Assembly: GCF_041734735.1 (NCBI RefSeq) | Contig: NC_134883.1 | Span: forward strand, 14,999,810-15,063,809 | Source: Babylonia areolata | Lineage: Eukaryota > Mollusca > Gastropoda > Neogastropoda > Buccinidae | Length of the DNA: 64,000 bases | Direction of reading: 5' to 3' | Shown here: in pieces, positions 44,101 through 54,711 of the stretch | How positions within the stretch are numbered: the first letter of the stretch is position 1 | How the letters are laid out: each line of letters starts with the position of its first letter | The notes under the pieces: generated by a model | The model's input: only the letters and a program-made list of their open reading frames with translations | What the model was told of the DNA's origin: nothing | Databases searched by the model: none | Made by a program: the position numbers and the translations under genes

Positions 44101-47100
44101 GTACAGTAGTTGGGTTTAGTTTCCAGTCTGTTTGCACACATGTACCTTTGTCTGAAGAAAGGATTTAATTTTCTGAAGACATCATGTGTGCTATAGAAAC
44201 CAGCTCCTGTCGCCTGTCTTACTCTTTGCTTGTACTGACAGTGAATTAAGGGGCTGATAATGTTCTTGTCTGTCAACATCATCATCATAACAGTTATCAC
44301 CTACAAGTACAGTAGTTGGGTTTAGTTTCCAGTCTATTTGCACACATGTACCTCTGTCTGAAGAAATGATTCAATTTCCTGAAGACATCAGATGTGTGCT
44401 ATAGAAACCAGCTCCTGTCGCCTGTCTTACTCTTTGCTTGTACTGACAGTGAATTAAGGGGCTGATAATGTTCTTGTCTGTCAACAATATCAGCATAACA
44501 ATTATCACCTTCAAGTGCAGTTGTTGGGTTTAGTTTCCAATCTATTTGCACACATGTACCTCTGTCTGAAGAAATGATTCAGTTTTCTGAAGACATCAGA
44601 TGTGTCATTGTGTGCTATAGAAACCAGCTCCTGTCGCCTGTCTTACTCTTTGCACTGACAGTGAATTAAGAGGCTGATAATGTTCTTGTCTGTCAACATC
44701 ATCATCATAACAGTTATCACCTACAAGTACAGTAGTTGGATTTAGTTTCCAGTCTATTTGCACACATGTACCTCTGTCTGAAGAAATGATTCAATTTCCT
44801 GAAGACATCAGATGTGTGCTATAGAAACCAGCTCCTGTCGCCTGTCTTACTCTTTGCTTGTACTGACAGTGAATTAAGGGGCTGATAATGTTCTTGTCTG
44901 TCAACAATATCAGCATAACAATTATCACCTTCAAGTGCAGTTGTTGGGTTTAGTTTCCAATCTATTTGCACACATGTACCTCTGTCTGAAGAAATGATTC
45001 AGTTTTCTGAAGACATCAGATGTGTCATTGTGTGCTATAGAAACCAGCTCCTGTCGCCTGCCTTACTCTTTGCTTGTACTGACAGTGAATTAAGGGGCTG
45101 ATAATGTTATCTGTCAACAGTATAAACATAAAAGATATCAGTTAATAGGGTTCAACTTCCAGTCCATTTGCACACATGTACCTTTGTCTGAAGAAAGGAT
45201 TTAATTTTCTGAAGACATCAGATGTGTGCTATAGAAACTAGCTCCTGTCGCCTGTCTTACTCTTTGCTTGTACTGACAGTGAATTAAGGGGCTGATAATG
45301 TTCTTGTCTGTCAACATCATCATCATAACAATTATCACCTACAAGTACAGTAGTTGGGTTTAGTTTCCAGTTTATTTGCACACATGTACCTCTGTCTGAA
45401 GAAAGGATTCAATTTTCTGAAGACATCAGATGTGTGCTATAGTAACCAGCTCCTGTCGCCTGTCTTACTCTTTGCTTGTATTGACAGTGAATTAAGGGGC
45501 TGATAATGTTCTTGTCTGTCAACAATGAACAGTATCAACATTAAGAAAAAATATCAGTGAATAGGGTTCAGCTTCCAGTCTATTTGCACACATGTATGAT
45601 GTATCTCTGTAGAATTATTTTTTCAGTTTTCTGAAGACATCAAATTTTTGCTATAGAAACCAGTTCCTGTCACCTGTCATACTCTTTGCTTGTACTGACA
45701 GTGAATTAAGGGGCATGTAGTTTTTATCTGCTAACAGTATAATTGCATTATTTTGAAACATTCTATTCTTTTTTCTTAGCCTGTGCAAGCAAGGCGAGTT
45801 TCTCTGCCATTATTCATGGCCTTTTGATTGGTTGTGTCTGTGTGGACAGCTAAGAGAATACAAGGTGGTGGGGCGTGGCCTGCCCAGCTCCAAGGTACGC
45901 ACTCCCACGCTGTACCAGATGAGAATCTTTGCTCCGGACATGGCCACTGCCAAGTCACGCTTCTGGTACTTCCTCAGTCAGCTGCGCAAACTGAAGAAGG
46001 CCACCGGTGAAATCCTCTCCTGCAGCAGAGTGAGTGCTGATTCTAGTTCCTGCTTTTTCCGTTTTAATTTTAGAAGCAAATTTGCATTTGATTTTATTTG
46101 TTTTAATTATTTACAAACAGTTTTGCAAGCGGGGGGGGGGGGGGGGGGGGGGGTACACACATTAAGAGCCAGTTCAGTGAGCAAATCTGGAGTTCTTCCC
46201 ACATAAACATACAGCCTCCCTTTTTCATTCATTTTGTGGTGGAGAGGGCAAAAACTTCTGTTTTTTTATTTTTTTATAATTCTTTGTGCCTGTCAACATG
46301 AATTCGGAAAGCAAGGTTTCCACATTATTTGCCAGCACTGTGTTCTGTTGTACATTAGACATACAGCCAGATAAGTTGGGAGCCAAGCATCCTATACATA
46401 CTTGATTAATTCTTTTGTTGAATCACACAGTTAAAAATATGATATGTAAAAAAAAAAAAAAAAATTAGTTCTGGACAAAATGTAGTCAATCTGAAACTTT
46501 AAAAAAGGAATTTGTTTTGCAGGTGTATGAGAAGAGACCACTGAAAATAAAGAACTTTGGTGTGTGGCTGAGATACAACTCGCGATCTGGCACACACAAC
46601 ATGTACCGTGAATACAGGGATTTGACGGCGGCCAAGGCTGTCACTGCCTGCTGTAAGTGGCAGACTGCACTGCAGTCTCTGTTTAAAGTGAAGGTGATAC
46701 TGCTTCAGTGTCACAGCCTCAATGTAAAGAATGTTAAAGATAGTCATTTAGTTGAAATTCACGTGATGTATGACCTTTCCTTTCTACCTGTATACTTCAC
46801 TGACATGGAGATCAGTCTGTATCATGTTTATGTAAACGAGAAAAAAAGTCAACAAAAATGTTTTTGACACCCAGTCATTTTATTTGCTGTGGGGGAAACC
46901 CTCAGAATTTAACATGTACTGATAAATTGTGAAACTTGGATTACTTGCTTAACTGCAAACTGGTTAGACAGTTGATAGTTAGGGTCACTATTTTCTTTTT
47001 CTTTTTTCATTTCTTTTTCTCATTTTTTTTCTTTTTTTGGTTGTTTTTCTCTCTCCATTCTTTGTATATATATTTTAGACTTGAGTTTTTCCAGTGAAAT

Positions 47101-47871
47101 CAAATCTTTGTTATTTCCAGACACGGACATGGCTGCTCGTCACCGAGCCCGTGCGTCTTCCATCCACATCATCCGTGTGGAGGAGGTCGCTGCAGCCAAG
47201 TGCCGCCGCCCCAACATCGTGCAGTTCCATGTAAGTTTGGGGCACTATGTTCTGTGTGGTGTGTTCAGAATTAAAAGGCAGTGCCAGTCTTAAATATAAG
47301 CTAATTTGTGTTTGCACATTTCTTCTGTCATTGCTGCTGTGTGCACATGTAAAATGATCAGTATAAGGACAAGCCTGGCTCTTCCATTTTGAGGATGTGT
47401 CTGGGTTTATTCAGTGTACCTTTCGTTTATCTGTGTGCCAACTGAATTGGTAGCATAAGCAGCATTGATTTGAAGTTGTGTACCTTGTGAATGGAGTGAG
47501 TTACCACTCTTTACTACTTGTCAATCATTTGTTTCCTGGCCTTGTTGTTTATTCATTTTAGGACAATAACACACACACAAGATAGATATAAATGGGTGAA
47601 GATCTTAACTCATTCTACTCCCTGTACAGTTAAAATAATAACAGGATCACTTCCTTCATAGATGGGGTACATGTATTCTCATACTGACATGCTATTCTAG
47701 TTTAGTTCTTGCTTTGCTGTAACTTAAGCGTTCACCCAACATCTGCCTATAATGGGTACTTTTGTTTTATTCTTGCAGAACAGCAACATCAAGTTCCCTC
47801 TGCCCCACAGAGTCAACCAGAAGCTGCATGCCCCACGCTTCTGTGCCAGTCGACCACACACCACTTTCTAG
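41099..47871 (+). CDS. RPL18A: 60S ribosomal protein L18a / eL20 (whole gene, 5 coding exons)
   Basis: eL20 is a structural protein of the cytosolic large ribosomal subunit. Five exons (41099-41116, 45850-46029, 46523-46652, 47121-47230, 47779-47871) join to 531 nt, 176 codons plus TAG, the same length as human RPL18A. Recognisable stretches are [111 protein letters not shown] and KFPLPHRV. All junctions are GT-AG with matching phases. The first intron, 4.7 kb, is long for a ribosomal-protein gene and mostly a tandem array. Short first exon plus TOP tract is the usual form of this gene class. Confidence 0.98.
41552..41672 (+). repeat. Short hairpin repeat S, copy 3
   Basis: CTTCAGTTTCAGTAGCTCAA, GGAGGCGTCACTACGTTCGG, CATCTGCCAAGCAGATG, GCACTTAGTCAGGCCATGAG, then a (GA)n and A-rich end. 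Located in RPL18A intron 1. Confidence 0.85.
42690..45770 (+). repeat. ~208-bp tandem array filling RPL18A intron 1, about 14-15 units
   Basis: Units contain TTTGCACACATGTACCTCTG, TCTGAAGAAATGATTCAATT, CTGAAGACATCAGATGTGTG, GCTATAGAAACCAGCTCCTG, TCGCCTGTCTTACTCTTTGC, AGTGAATTAAGGGGCTGATA and TACAGTAGTTGGGTTTAGTT. Starts of the GCACACATGTACC word are spaced mostly 198-218 bp, with one unit shortened to about 147 bp. Flanking units are more diverged than the centre. 44280-44640 and 44700-45060 are almost identical at an exact 420-bp offset. The array ends about 80 bp before exon 2. Confidence 0.95.
45850..46029 (+). CDS. RPL18A: RPL18A exon 2
   Basis: Sixty codons: [40 protein letters not shown] and [20 protein letters not shown]. 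Phase 0 to 0, acceptor GTGGACAG, donor GTGAGT. Confidence 0.98.
46130..46153. repeat. Poly(G) run
   Basis: About 23 consecutive G bases in RPL18A intron 2. Confidence 0.9.
46523..46652 (+). CDS. RPL18A: RPL18A exon 3
   Basis: [40 protein letters not shown] and TAC, then the first base of a Tyr codon before GTAAGT. Confidence 0.98.
47121..47230 (+). CDS. RPL18A: RPL18A exon 4
   Basis: Completes Tyr, then [20 protein letters not shown] and [16 protein letters not shown]. Acceptor TATTTCCAG, donor GTAAGT, phase 0 out. Confidence 0.98.
47605..47640. repeat. End fragment like MITE family M2
   Basis: TTAACTCATTCTACTCCC repeats the first 14 bases of the M2 element at 20262. A matching second end was not found, so it may be a solo or broken end in RPL18A intron 4. 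Confidence 0.4.
47779..47871 (+). CDS. RPL18A: RPL18A exon 5 (stop codon)
   Basis: [20 protein letters not shown] then [10 protein letters not shown] and TAG. Phase 0 in, after TTCTTGCAG. Confidence 0.98.
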   Translation, partial: NSNIKFPLPHRVNQKLHAPRFCASRPHTTF

Positions 47872-47903
47872 AATATTACCTAGTGGCCAAGGGCATTTTG
47901 GAT

Positions 47904-47909
47904 AATAAA
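47904..47909 (+). terminator. RPL18A: RPL18A poly(A) signal AATAAA
   Basis: A perfect AATAAA lies 33 nt after the stop codon. Such a short 3' UTR is normal for ribosomal-protein mRNAs. Confidence 0.8.
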
Positions 47910-48637
47910 GGAACTGCCAAGGAAGCACGTTATTTTTGCTTTAGTGTGAAAGAAATGTGTGTGATTGTCTTCATTGTGAAAGGAGAGTGCATGTTTGAAT
48001 GACAACTGCTTGTTCTGAGGATTTCAGTGTGTAATGCAGTTGAGCTTTTGTAGTAATAGGCATTGGTCACTGAACAAACGACCACACAATGTTCATGATT
48101 TGGAGCTGCAGTCTTTTGATGGAGTCTGAATATAAGATGGATGGCTGCACATGCAAACAAAAACCTATGTACACAGAATTTGAAGGTTGTGCACTAAAAT
48201 TTTGTGATGAAAAGCTTTGGGCACTGTTGTCTTTTGGAAGCAAAGATGATCCAGTGCAAGTTATGGATTTTGTTTTTAGTATCAAGTATGAATTCTTCCC
48301 CATAATTTCAGTCCTCACAGTCGCCAATCCCTTGTGTGTATTCTCAACACTAAGTGCCAACAGGTTCTGTTTTTTTTAATTCCCAGTGCTAACTTTTTTT
48401 TTTTTTCACAACCCTTCACTTATTCTCTAAACCCACAGAATGAGCTGTGTCAACACCTGTCCAGCCCCCCTTCTATATGAATGGCTGATACCGATCTGTT
48501 CACAGTTACAAACTTTGTGTGGGAAGGGGCAGGGGAGATCTGCCACAGCGCCAGCAGTCAACAGGGGAATTATCAGCGTCGGACATCCCTGATGCTGAAT
48601 CACTTGTTCTGATCCAACATACCCAGGACATCGTTTA
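47910..48637. other. Between RPL18A and a possible convergent gene
   Basis: Unique-looking sequence. On the minus strand an ATTAAA hexamer lies at about 48376-48382. It could end the transcript carrying the exon proposed at 48638-48736. Confidence 0.35.
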
Positions 48638-48736
48638 CTAAGCCTCCTTGAACTGGAGACAATAATCACGATTAAATGTCGCCTCAGGGTGGAGACTGCC
48701 ACCATATCTCTCCAACAACAGTCCCCCGTCAATCTG
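48638..48736 (-). CDS. Possible terminal exon of an unidentified minus-strand gene
   Basis: After the acceptor CTTGCTGTCAGTGTTTCTGTCAG (only the last 20 bases are pyrimidine-biased), the minus strand reads QIDGGLLLERYGGSLHPEAT, FNRDYCLQFKEA and TAG. It is 32 codons, phase 0 in. The composition looks protein-like and the acceptor is good, but I do not recognise the protein. It may belong with the exon-like blocks at 55.9-61.2 kb; the required connecting exons were not found. Confidence 0.35.
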   Translation of the reverse strand, partial: QIDGGLLLERYGGSLHPEATFNRDYCLQFKEA

Positions 48737-49527
48737 CTGACAGAAACACTGACAGCAAGCATGAAGAGGGGACTTCGAAACTGGGATCACAATGAAAGCA
48801 TGGCATAAACACCTTACATTTTGGGGACAATTTCGAACCAAAGCTTCTGTATCTCTGGATAAAATTGGGTGGTGTGTGTCAAATGGAATTCTAGCAAGCA
48901 ACACAAATCTGTACAACCTCCCTCAACCCTGACAACACCCATTTCTTTCTTGATACAGTGCCACTATACTGAAATAACATGCACTGTACATTGCAACAGA
49001 AAGAAAAATTCAAAACCATACTACCCCTTATCTCAAGTCTGGCATTGTCTGATCCAATTACATCAAGACTTCAGTAGTGATCATTAATTCATGCTGCTTG
49101 ATAAAATTTAGTGGGCAATGTCAAATCAACAACACTGCCAGAGCTGTTTAGAAAAACCAAAACAAAACAGCAATCCATATTCAGTGATCTCCCCTTCAAA
49201 TGCTGCTAGCACTGTCAATGTTTTGAAAAAAATTGGGAAGCAGGGCACAGGTGCTGGTGGAAAGTTTGCCAACTTGAATGCGCATGTGGTATGCTTGTGT
49301 TAGAATATTAGGATGGTGTGCGAGCGAGGCAGAGAGAGAGTGGGAAATACTGATCACAAACATGCCAGTTTTCAAGATAGTGTACTTTCCATTCTTTCTA
49401 AGTTCCGTTTTCTGAACATCGTTCATGTTCAGTGGTGGTTTGGGGCGTCCTTCATGTTCTGTATCTGACAAGTATTGGTGAGAGTGGGTGTGTCAACTTT
49501 GCATTGTCATTGAAACTGGACGATTCA

Positions 49528-49645
49528 ATTTCAGTAGCTCAAGGAGGCGTCACTGCATTCAGACTAATCCATATACGCTACACCACATCTGCCAAGCAGA
49601 TGCCTGACCAGCAGCGTAACCCAACGCGCTTAGTCAGGCCTTGAA
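49528..49645 (+). repeat. Short hairpin repeat S, copy 4
   Basis: TTTCAGTAGCTCAAGGAGGC, CATCTGCCAAGCAGATG and CGCGCTTAGTCAGGCCTTGA, followed by an A-rich tail. Confidence 0.85.
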
Positions 49646-49757
49646 AAAAAGGAAATAAATAATAGATAAATACATAAAAAAAGAACTACTACTACTAATA
49701 ATAATAATATGTATAAGGCACAAAAACTTGAAGTCAACTATAAGCGTAACAGCTAGA

Positions 49758-49993
49758 TTAACTCACTCAGTACGGCCAGTCCTCTCTTCTCCTCTACACA
49801 GACCCCTCGATGTCCAGTGGGTGTCTGAATGACCCAGCCTTTAGCTTCCGTCGTCAGAATTGTGGTATTATTTGTCAACATTCACCTCTTCAGTTTAAGA
49901 GCCTTCCGGGAAACTTGCAATATTTTGATGATGGTAATTGGGGTGAAACGCTGTTAACGTCGTCTCTTTCGCCGTTCGTATGGAAAGAGTTAA
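49758..49993. mobile_element. TTAA-bounded MITE, family M1, copy 1
   Basis: It begins TTAACTCACTCAGTACGGCC and ends CGTATGGAAAGAGTTAA, imperfect inverted ends within TTAA. Length 236 bp. The copy at 56280 is about 95% the same by eye. Confidence 0.85.
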
Positions 49994-49999
49994 AGAGTG

Positions 50000-51590
50000 A
50001 TGGCAGGGTGGGGGCCAGTGAGTCATTCACTTTCACTGGCATGTTCAGTTGTGGGACATTTAACTCCAGGCCACTCTCCCTGGTGACTAGCACCCGTACT
50101 TGAATCCACTTGTGAACATCAGGAGGGGGAGCTTGAGTAAGACCAGGTAGGGATTAAACTTTTATTAACTATGGGGAGGAACAGCTGATTCACAAGTTTG
50201 GACTTGGTATATATAGGGTGCATTAGCCTGCCTTCCGCCTTAAAAAAAAGAAGAAAAAAGCTTAATTTTGATCTTTTTAAATAAAATTTTTGAAAACTTG
50301 TGATGTCTATTTTTTATTCATTGAGTAAGAGGAAGAATGGCAGACACAAATATATACTGGTCCAAGTTTGGGATTTGGTCGTTCCTCCCTGAAGTAATTT
50401 TTTTTTCTTCTGAATTTAATTACACTCCAAGTTGTAATCAGAATAGTGTATTTCAAAGGAAAAAGCAGTGGTTACACATATCTTCTCATCAAGAAGACAA
50501 AACTGCAGTTTGAACGAAAACACATCGTCATGCGTTAAGGGCCCTAACAAAAGCACACCAACAATGCATGTCACGGAAATAAAATGAAATAATTAGCATT
50601 AAAAAAAATTCCCCAGCATGTAAATGTCATAAAATGACTCAACTGGCATTAAAATGAACAAAATAAGGATATATGTTCTCACTAACTAAAAAGCATTACT
50701 TCGGCAAACACTGTCAGTGAGCTTTTGCCCCCATGACAATGTGCTTCATCCATGACCCTACCGGTCAAGGGAAACAACTGATGTAAGACCCAGATCTGTG
50801 CCTGCCAACCCGTGTGGTCCACTTCTGAATGCACTAGTGTATAACTCAAATTGTCCACAAATTTGATCTAAACAGTGCATATCGAGATGTCATTTTAGAA
50901 AGCTACACCATGTATTATCAGATACTAACCCCAAAATCCATTTGTAAGTATTCTTCACAGTCTTTTTTTTTTTTTAAAAGGGAGAAAGTTTTAAACCTTT
51001 TTCTGCATCATTTCATTTATAGCAACAGGAAACCAAGAAAGTGCATGCAAGCAGAACGTTTTTCAGTCTTCAGGTAACAAATGTGGATGACACTTGTGGT
51101 GCTGGGGCACATCTTGACATGAACAAAGCCCTACTTATCAGACCTACCATTCATTCATGAATGAAATACCACGTCCCTGTTTCTTTGAATACAAATGGCT
51201 GATCTTGAGTTTTGTGCCTTCTTTAGATCAGTCACATGCTTTGGAAACCAATTACATCAGGCCAGAACAGTGATTTCCAACAATAGATGGAACTAGCAAT
51301 CACTTGACAAAAAACCAAATTAGTGATTCACTGACTACTTCACGGCACTAAGACTGGGTGGCTTGGTAAGGCTGGTGCCTCTGGGTCATGCTGCAAATCA
51401 AGTTCTCATTTCAGAAAGCAGCAGCAAATTTGGATACTGCAAAACAAGTTTTTTTCTTGTTTAGTTTTATTTTTATTTTTTATTGCTACACATTTTGAAA
51501 CTGCAAACGGAATTTACATTCTTTTTTTATGTTTGACAGTGAAGATATGTTTCTAGGTATTAACAATGCACAAAGTAGACCAAAGGTCTG
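50000..51590. other. No gene recognised
   Basis: Unique-looking AT-rich sequence. An AATAAA on the minus strand at 50313-50318 is a possible 3' end for a minus-strand gene. No exon is supported. Confidence 0.35.
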
Positions 51591-51594
51591 GACA

Positions 51595-51825
51595 TCATCA
51601 TTGTGGAATACAGGCCTAGTCACTGTATGAAAACTGGGCATCAACATGGGGGAATACAGACCTAGTCACTGTATGAAAACTGGACATCATCATGGGGGAA
51701 TACAGACCTAGTCACTGTATGAAAAGTGGACATCATCATGGGGGAATACAGACCTAGTCACTGTATGAAAAGTGGACATCAACATCGGGGAATAGAGACC
51801 TAGTCACTGTATGAAAACTAACAGG
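51595..51825 (+). repeat. 46-bp minisatellite, 5 copies
   Basis: Unit: CCTAGTCACTGTATGAAAAC then TGGACATCATCATGGGGGAA and TACAGA. Starts at 51615, 51661 and 51707 give an exact 46-bp period. Confidence 0.9.
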
Positions 51826-53080
51826 AGGAAAACCCTGGTGAATAACCCTGCTAAGTCCTGTAGCATCAAAGGTCAATGCTCCCATAGCACTAACAAAGGT
51901 GATCACATGTTGACTGCTGTAACAATTTCACTGAAATATTTACAAGAGTCAACAAGTAATCAGTGTCCATGGACATTATAAACGATGGCATTCAATATTA
52001 GATTCCTCACTGAAAAGTTTGGCTTTTCTGGTAGTAGAATGTGCTGAAGATCACACTGATTAATAATCACAGAAATTGATCACAATTACTTACATTCAGC
52101 TGGAATACAATAACAGTTCTGATACTGTGGGTCTGTAGATCTTAGTGACTAGACATAACAAAAATTTGTCTTTCACAGCCACAAAAAAATTATCCAATGA
52201 TAACCAGCACATAGTCCATAACTGTCACTGGACATTATAACAGTTCATCAAGCGGCACATGTCCAAGAAAAACTGCCCCACAGCTGACATCACATCAACT
52301 GAACAAACTGCATCAAGCCGGTATCTTCTCAACATCAATCACAGACACTTAGATGCTCCTGCGTCATTAGACGCATGAGGCAATCAGAGCACTCCATGTT
52401 CCATCCTCCACAGTCCTCAACCAGTTTGCTGGTGTCACCCCACTGTCTGTTAGCATAGCAAGTCTCTCTCTCTCTCTCTCTTTTTTTGTTTGTTTTTGTT
52501 TTGTTTTTCTGGTCCTAATCCCACTTCCCCCGTCCCGCCTCTCACGCACACCCTTCCAATATTATGTTTTTTCTTTCTCCAATCACTGACACTCACCCTC
52601 TCCATTTTAGAGTTTGTACTCTATCTTTTCCACATTCTGTTCTCTCTCTGTCTGTCTGTCTCTCTTCCTTTCTTAGTCCCTTCCCCCTTGCCCCCCCCAC
52701 CCCCCCCCTGCCCCCCACCTCAATCACCCCCCTTTTCATTCGAATATACAGAAATGTTGATTTCTAATTCATACTAACAATCATCATTATGACAGGAATG
52801 ATAATCCAAATAATAATAATAATAATATCATTTATTTTCAGTCTAATATCATCATCTTAGATGAACAGACTAAATAAATAAACGAACGAATCTTTCCACT
52901 GCTTGCTGCTAGTTCATCTTGGGCTGTCAGACACCCCTGACCAAAACTGCCATCAGAAATTCATGGTTGACAGATCAAACTGAGCGTGGTGACGTGTAAA
53001 AGACATAGCAGCTTCCTCGATAACGCTTGTGTCGTACATCAAGGACATAGACCCCGGCCTCTGTCTCTGAATCTCTGCAA
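51826..53080. other. Mostly non-coding, with pyrimidine and C-rich tracts
   Basis: Contains a (CT)n run near 52462-52481, a C-rich stretch at 52685-52730 and an ATA simple tract near 52810. A weak exon-like block on the minus strand at 52367-52446 is discussed under rejected items. Confidence 0.4.
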
Positions 53081-53086
53081 CACCAC

Positions 53087-53620
53087 ACACAGCAACAGGG
53101 TTAGACATGAAAGCAATGTCTGCAACACCACACACAGCAACAGGGTTAGCCATGAAAACAGTGTCTGCAACACCACACACAGCAACAGGGTTAGCCATGA
53201 AAACAATGTCTGCAACACCACACACAGCAACAGGGTTAGCCATGAAAACAATGTCTGCAACAACAACACACACAACAGGGTTAGCCATGAAAACAATGTC
53301 TGCAACACTACACATAACAACAGGGTTAGCCATGAAAACAATGTCTGCAACACCACACACAGCAACAGGGTTAGCCATGAAAACAATGTCTGCAACAACA
53401 CACACAACAACAGGGTTAGCCATGAAAACAATGTCTGCAACAACACACACAACAACAGGGTTAGCCATGAAAACAATGTCTGCAACAACATACACAACAA
53501 CATTGTTAGCCATGAAAACAATGTCTGCAACACACACACAGCAACAGGGTTAGCCATGAAAACAATGTCTGCAACACCACACACAGCAACAGGGTTAGCC
53601 ATGAAAACGACCTCTCTTGC
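53087..53620 (+). repeat. 45-bp minisatellite, about 12 copies
   Basis: Unit: CATGAAAACAATGTCTGCAA, CACCACACACAGCAACAGGG, TTAGC. The period of 45 keeps frames open on both strands, for example the 15-residue repeat MKTMSATPHTATGLA. Variants lose or gain single codons or bases (CAACAACACACACAACA). A related single unit is at 53700-53750. Confidence 0.95.
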
Positions 53621-54136
53621 ATGTGTAAACAAATAGTTGCCTTGAGATTAAAAATAAGAGTGCTTTGCAAGAAGAAATTAATTCCTTGGGGTGGAAAAAG
53701 CACTTGTCTGCAACATCACACACAATTGGGTTAGCGATGAAGATGTCTCTCTTGTACATTAAAACAAAACAAACAAACAAACAAAAAAACAAAAAAACAA
53801 ACAAACAAACAACAAAACATTGCCTCTACATTAAAAAAAAAAAAAAGTTCTTTGTAAGTAGAAATTAATTCCTTGGGGAAGATGCTATTAAATGAAAAAA
53901 TAACATTATAACAAGGTCTGCTGCAAGAAAAAAAAAGGTACACCAGGAAAAGATATTTGCCTCCACTTTACAAAAACTAGACCCTTCACCAGGAAAATGA
54001 AAGGTTTCTTGGAATACACATTTTCTGCACCTTTTTTTTATTTGCTATCATGCAAACTTTTTTTTTGCTGTGAGAACCAAATGTCAGAGTCAAATATCAT
54101 GTGGAAACAGGAAACAGAAAAACGAAAGTTAAATTC

Positions 54137-54521
54137 CTTCTTCTTCTTCTGCGTTCGTGGGCTTCAACTCCCACGTTCACTCGTATATACGCGAGTGGGC
54201 TTTGTACGTGTATGACTGTTTTTACCCCGCCATGTAGGCAGCCATACTCCGCTTTTGGGGGTGTGCATGCTGGGTATGTTCTTGTTTCCATAACCCACCG
54301 AACGCTGACATGGATTACAGGATCTTTAACGTGCGTATTTGATCTTATGCTTGCGTATACACACGAAGGGGGTTCAGGCACTGGCAGGTCTGCACATATG
54401 TTGACCTGGGAGATCGTAAAAATCTCCACCCTTTACCCACCAAGCGCTGTCACCGTGATTCGAACCCGGGACCCTCAGATCAAAAGTCCAACGCTTTAAC
54501 CATTCGGCTATGGCGCCCGTC
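54137..54521 (-). mobile_element. SINE-B, full-length with target duplication
   Basis: Plus strand: (TTC)n, ACTCGTATATACGCGAGTGG, TTTTTACCCCGCCATGTAGG, GGTGTGCATGCTGGGTATGT, AACCCACCGAACGCTGACAT and ATTCGAACCCGGGACCCTCA, then TTTAACCATTCGGCTATGGC. The tRNA-like head with A box TAGCCGA(A/G)TGG and B box GGTTCGAAT is at the right. AGTTAAATTCC flanks both sides, an 11-bp target duplication. Confidence 0.92.
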
Positions 54522-54711
54522 AGTTAAATTCCATGATTCATATTACTGTGACTGACTATTATCTGTGTCACACTACACTGCTTGTAAGTACACGCTGAAG
54601 AGTAAAGAAGCACAGGGGACTGGCAAGGTAAGTGAAATCAATCAAACCCTCCCATCATACAAATCTACAGAAATTATCAACACTACTACGCAGCCTGAAA
54701 TCACATGGAGT

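Noticed and set aside
46755-46860. Possible C/D snoRNA in RPL18A intron 3 (TGATGTATGA ... CTGA)
   Set aside because: Box spacing and a terminal stem could not be made to fit; chance matches to these short boxes are common.
47605-47720. Second M2 MITE in RPL18A intron 4
   Set aside because: Only one end matches; no inverted partner or TTAA at a suitable distance was found, so it is listed only as a fragment.
52367-52446. Exon-like block on the minus strand ending in TAA (DSGVTPANWLRTVEDGTWSA ...), phase-compatible with block B
   Set aside because: The acceptor AACAG is preceded by a purine (GA)n tract rather than pyrimidines. A second frame over the same bases is equally open, and the block at 48638-48736 has a better acceptor as a terminal exon. 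Not listed as a gene part.
54101-54499. Open frame of 132 codons, repeated at 58300-58671 and 62451-62738
   Set aside because: The frame is the SINE-B sequence itself and recurs with each copy. It is not a gene.
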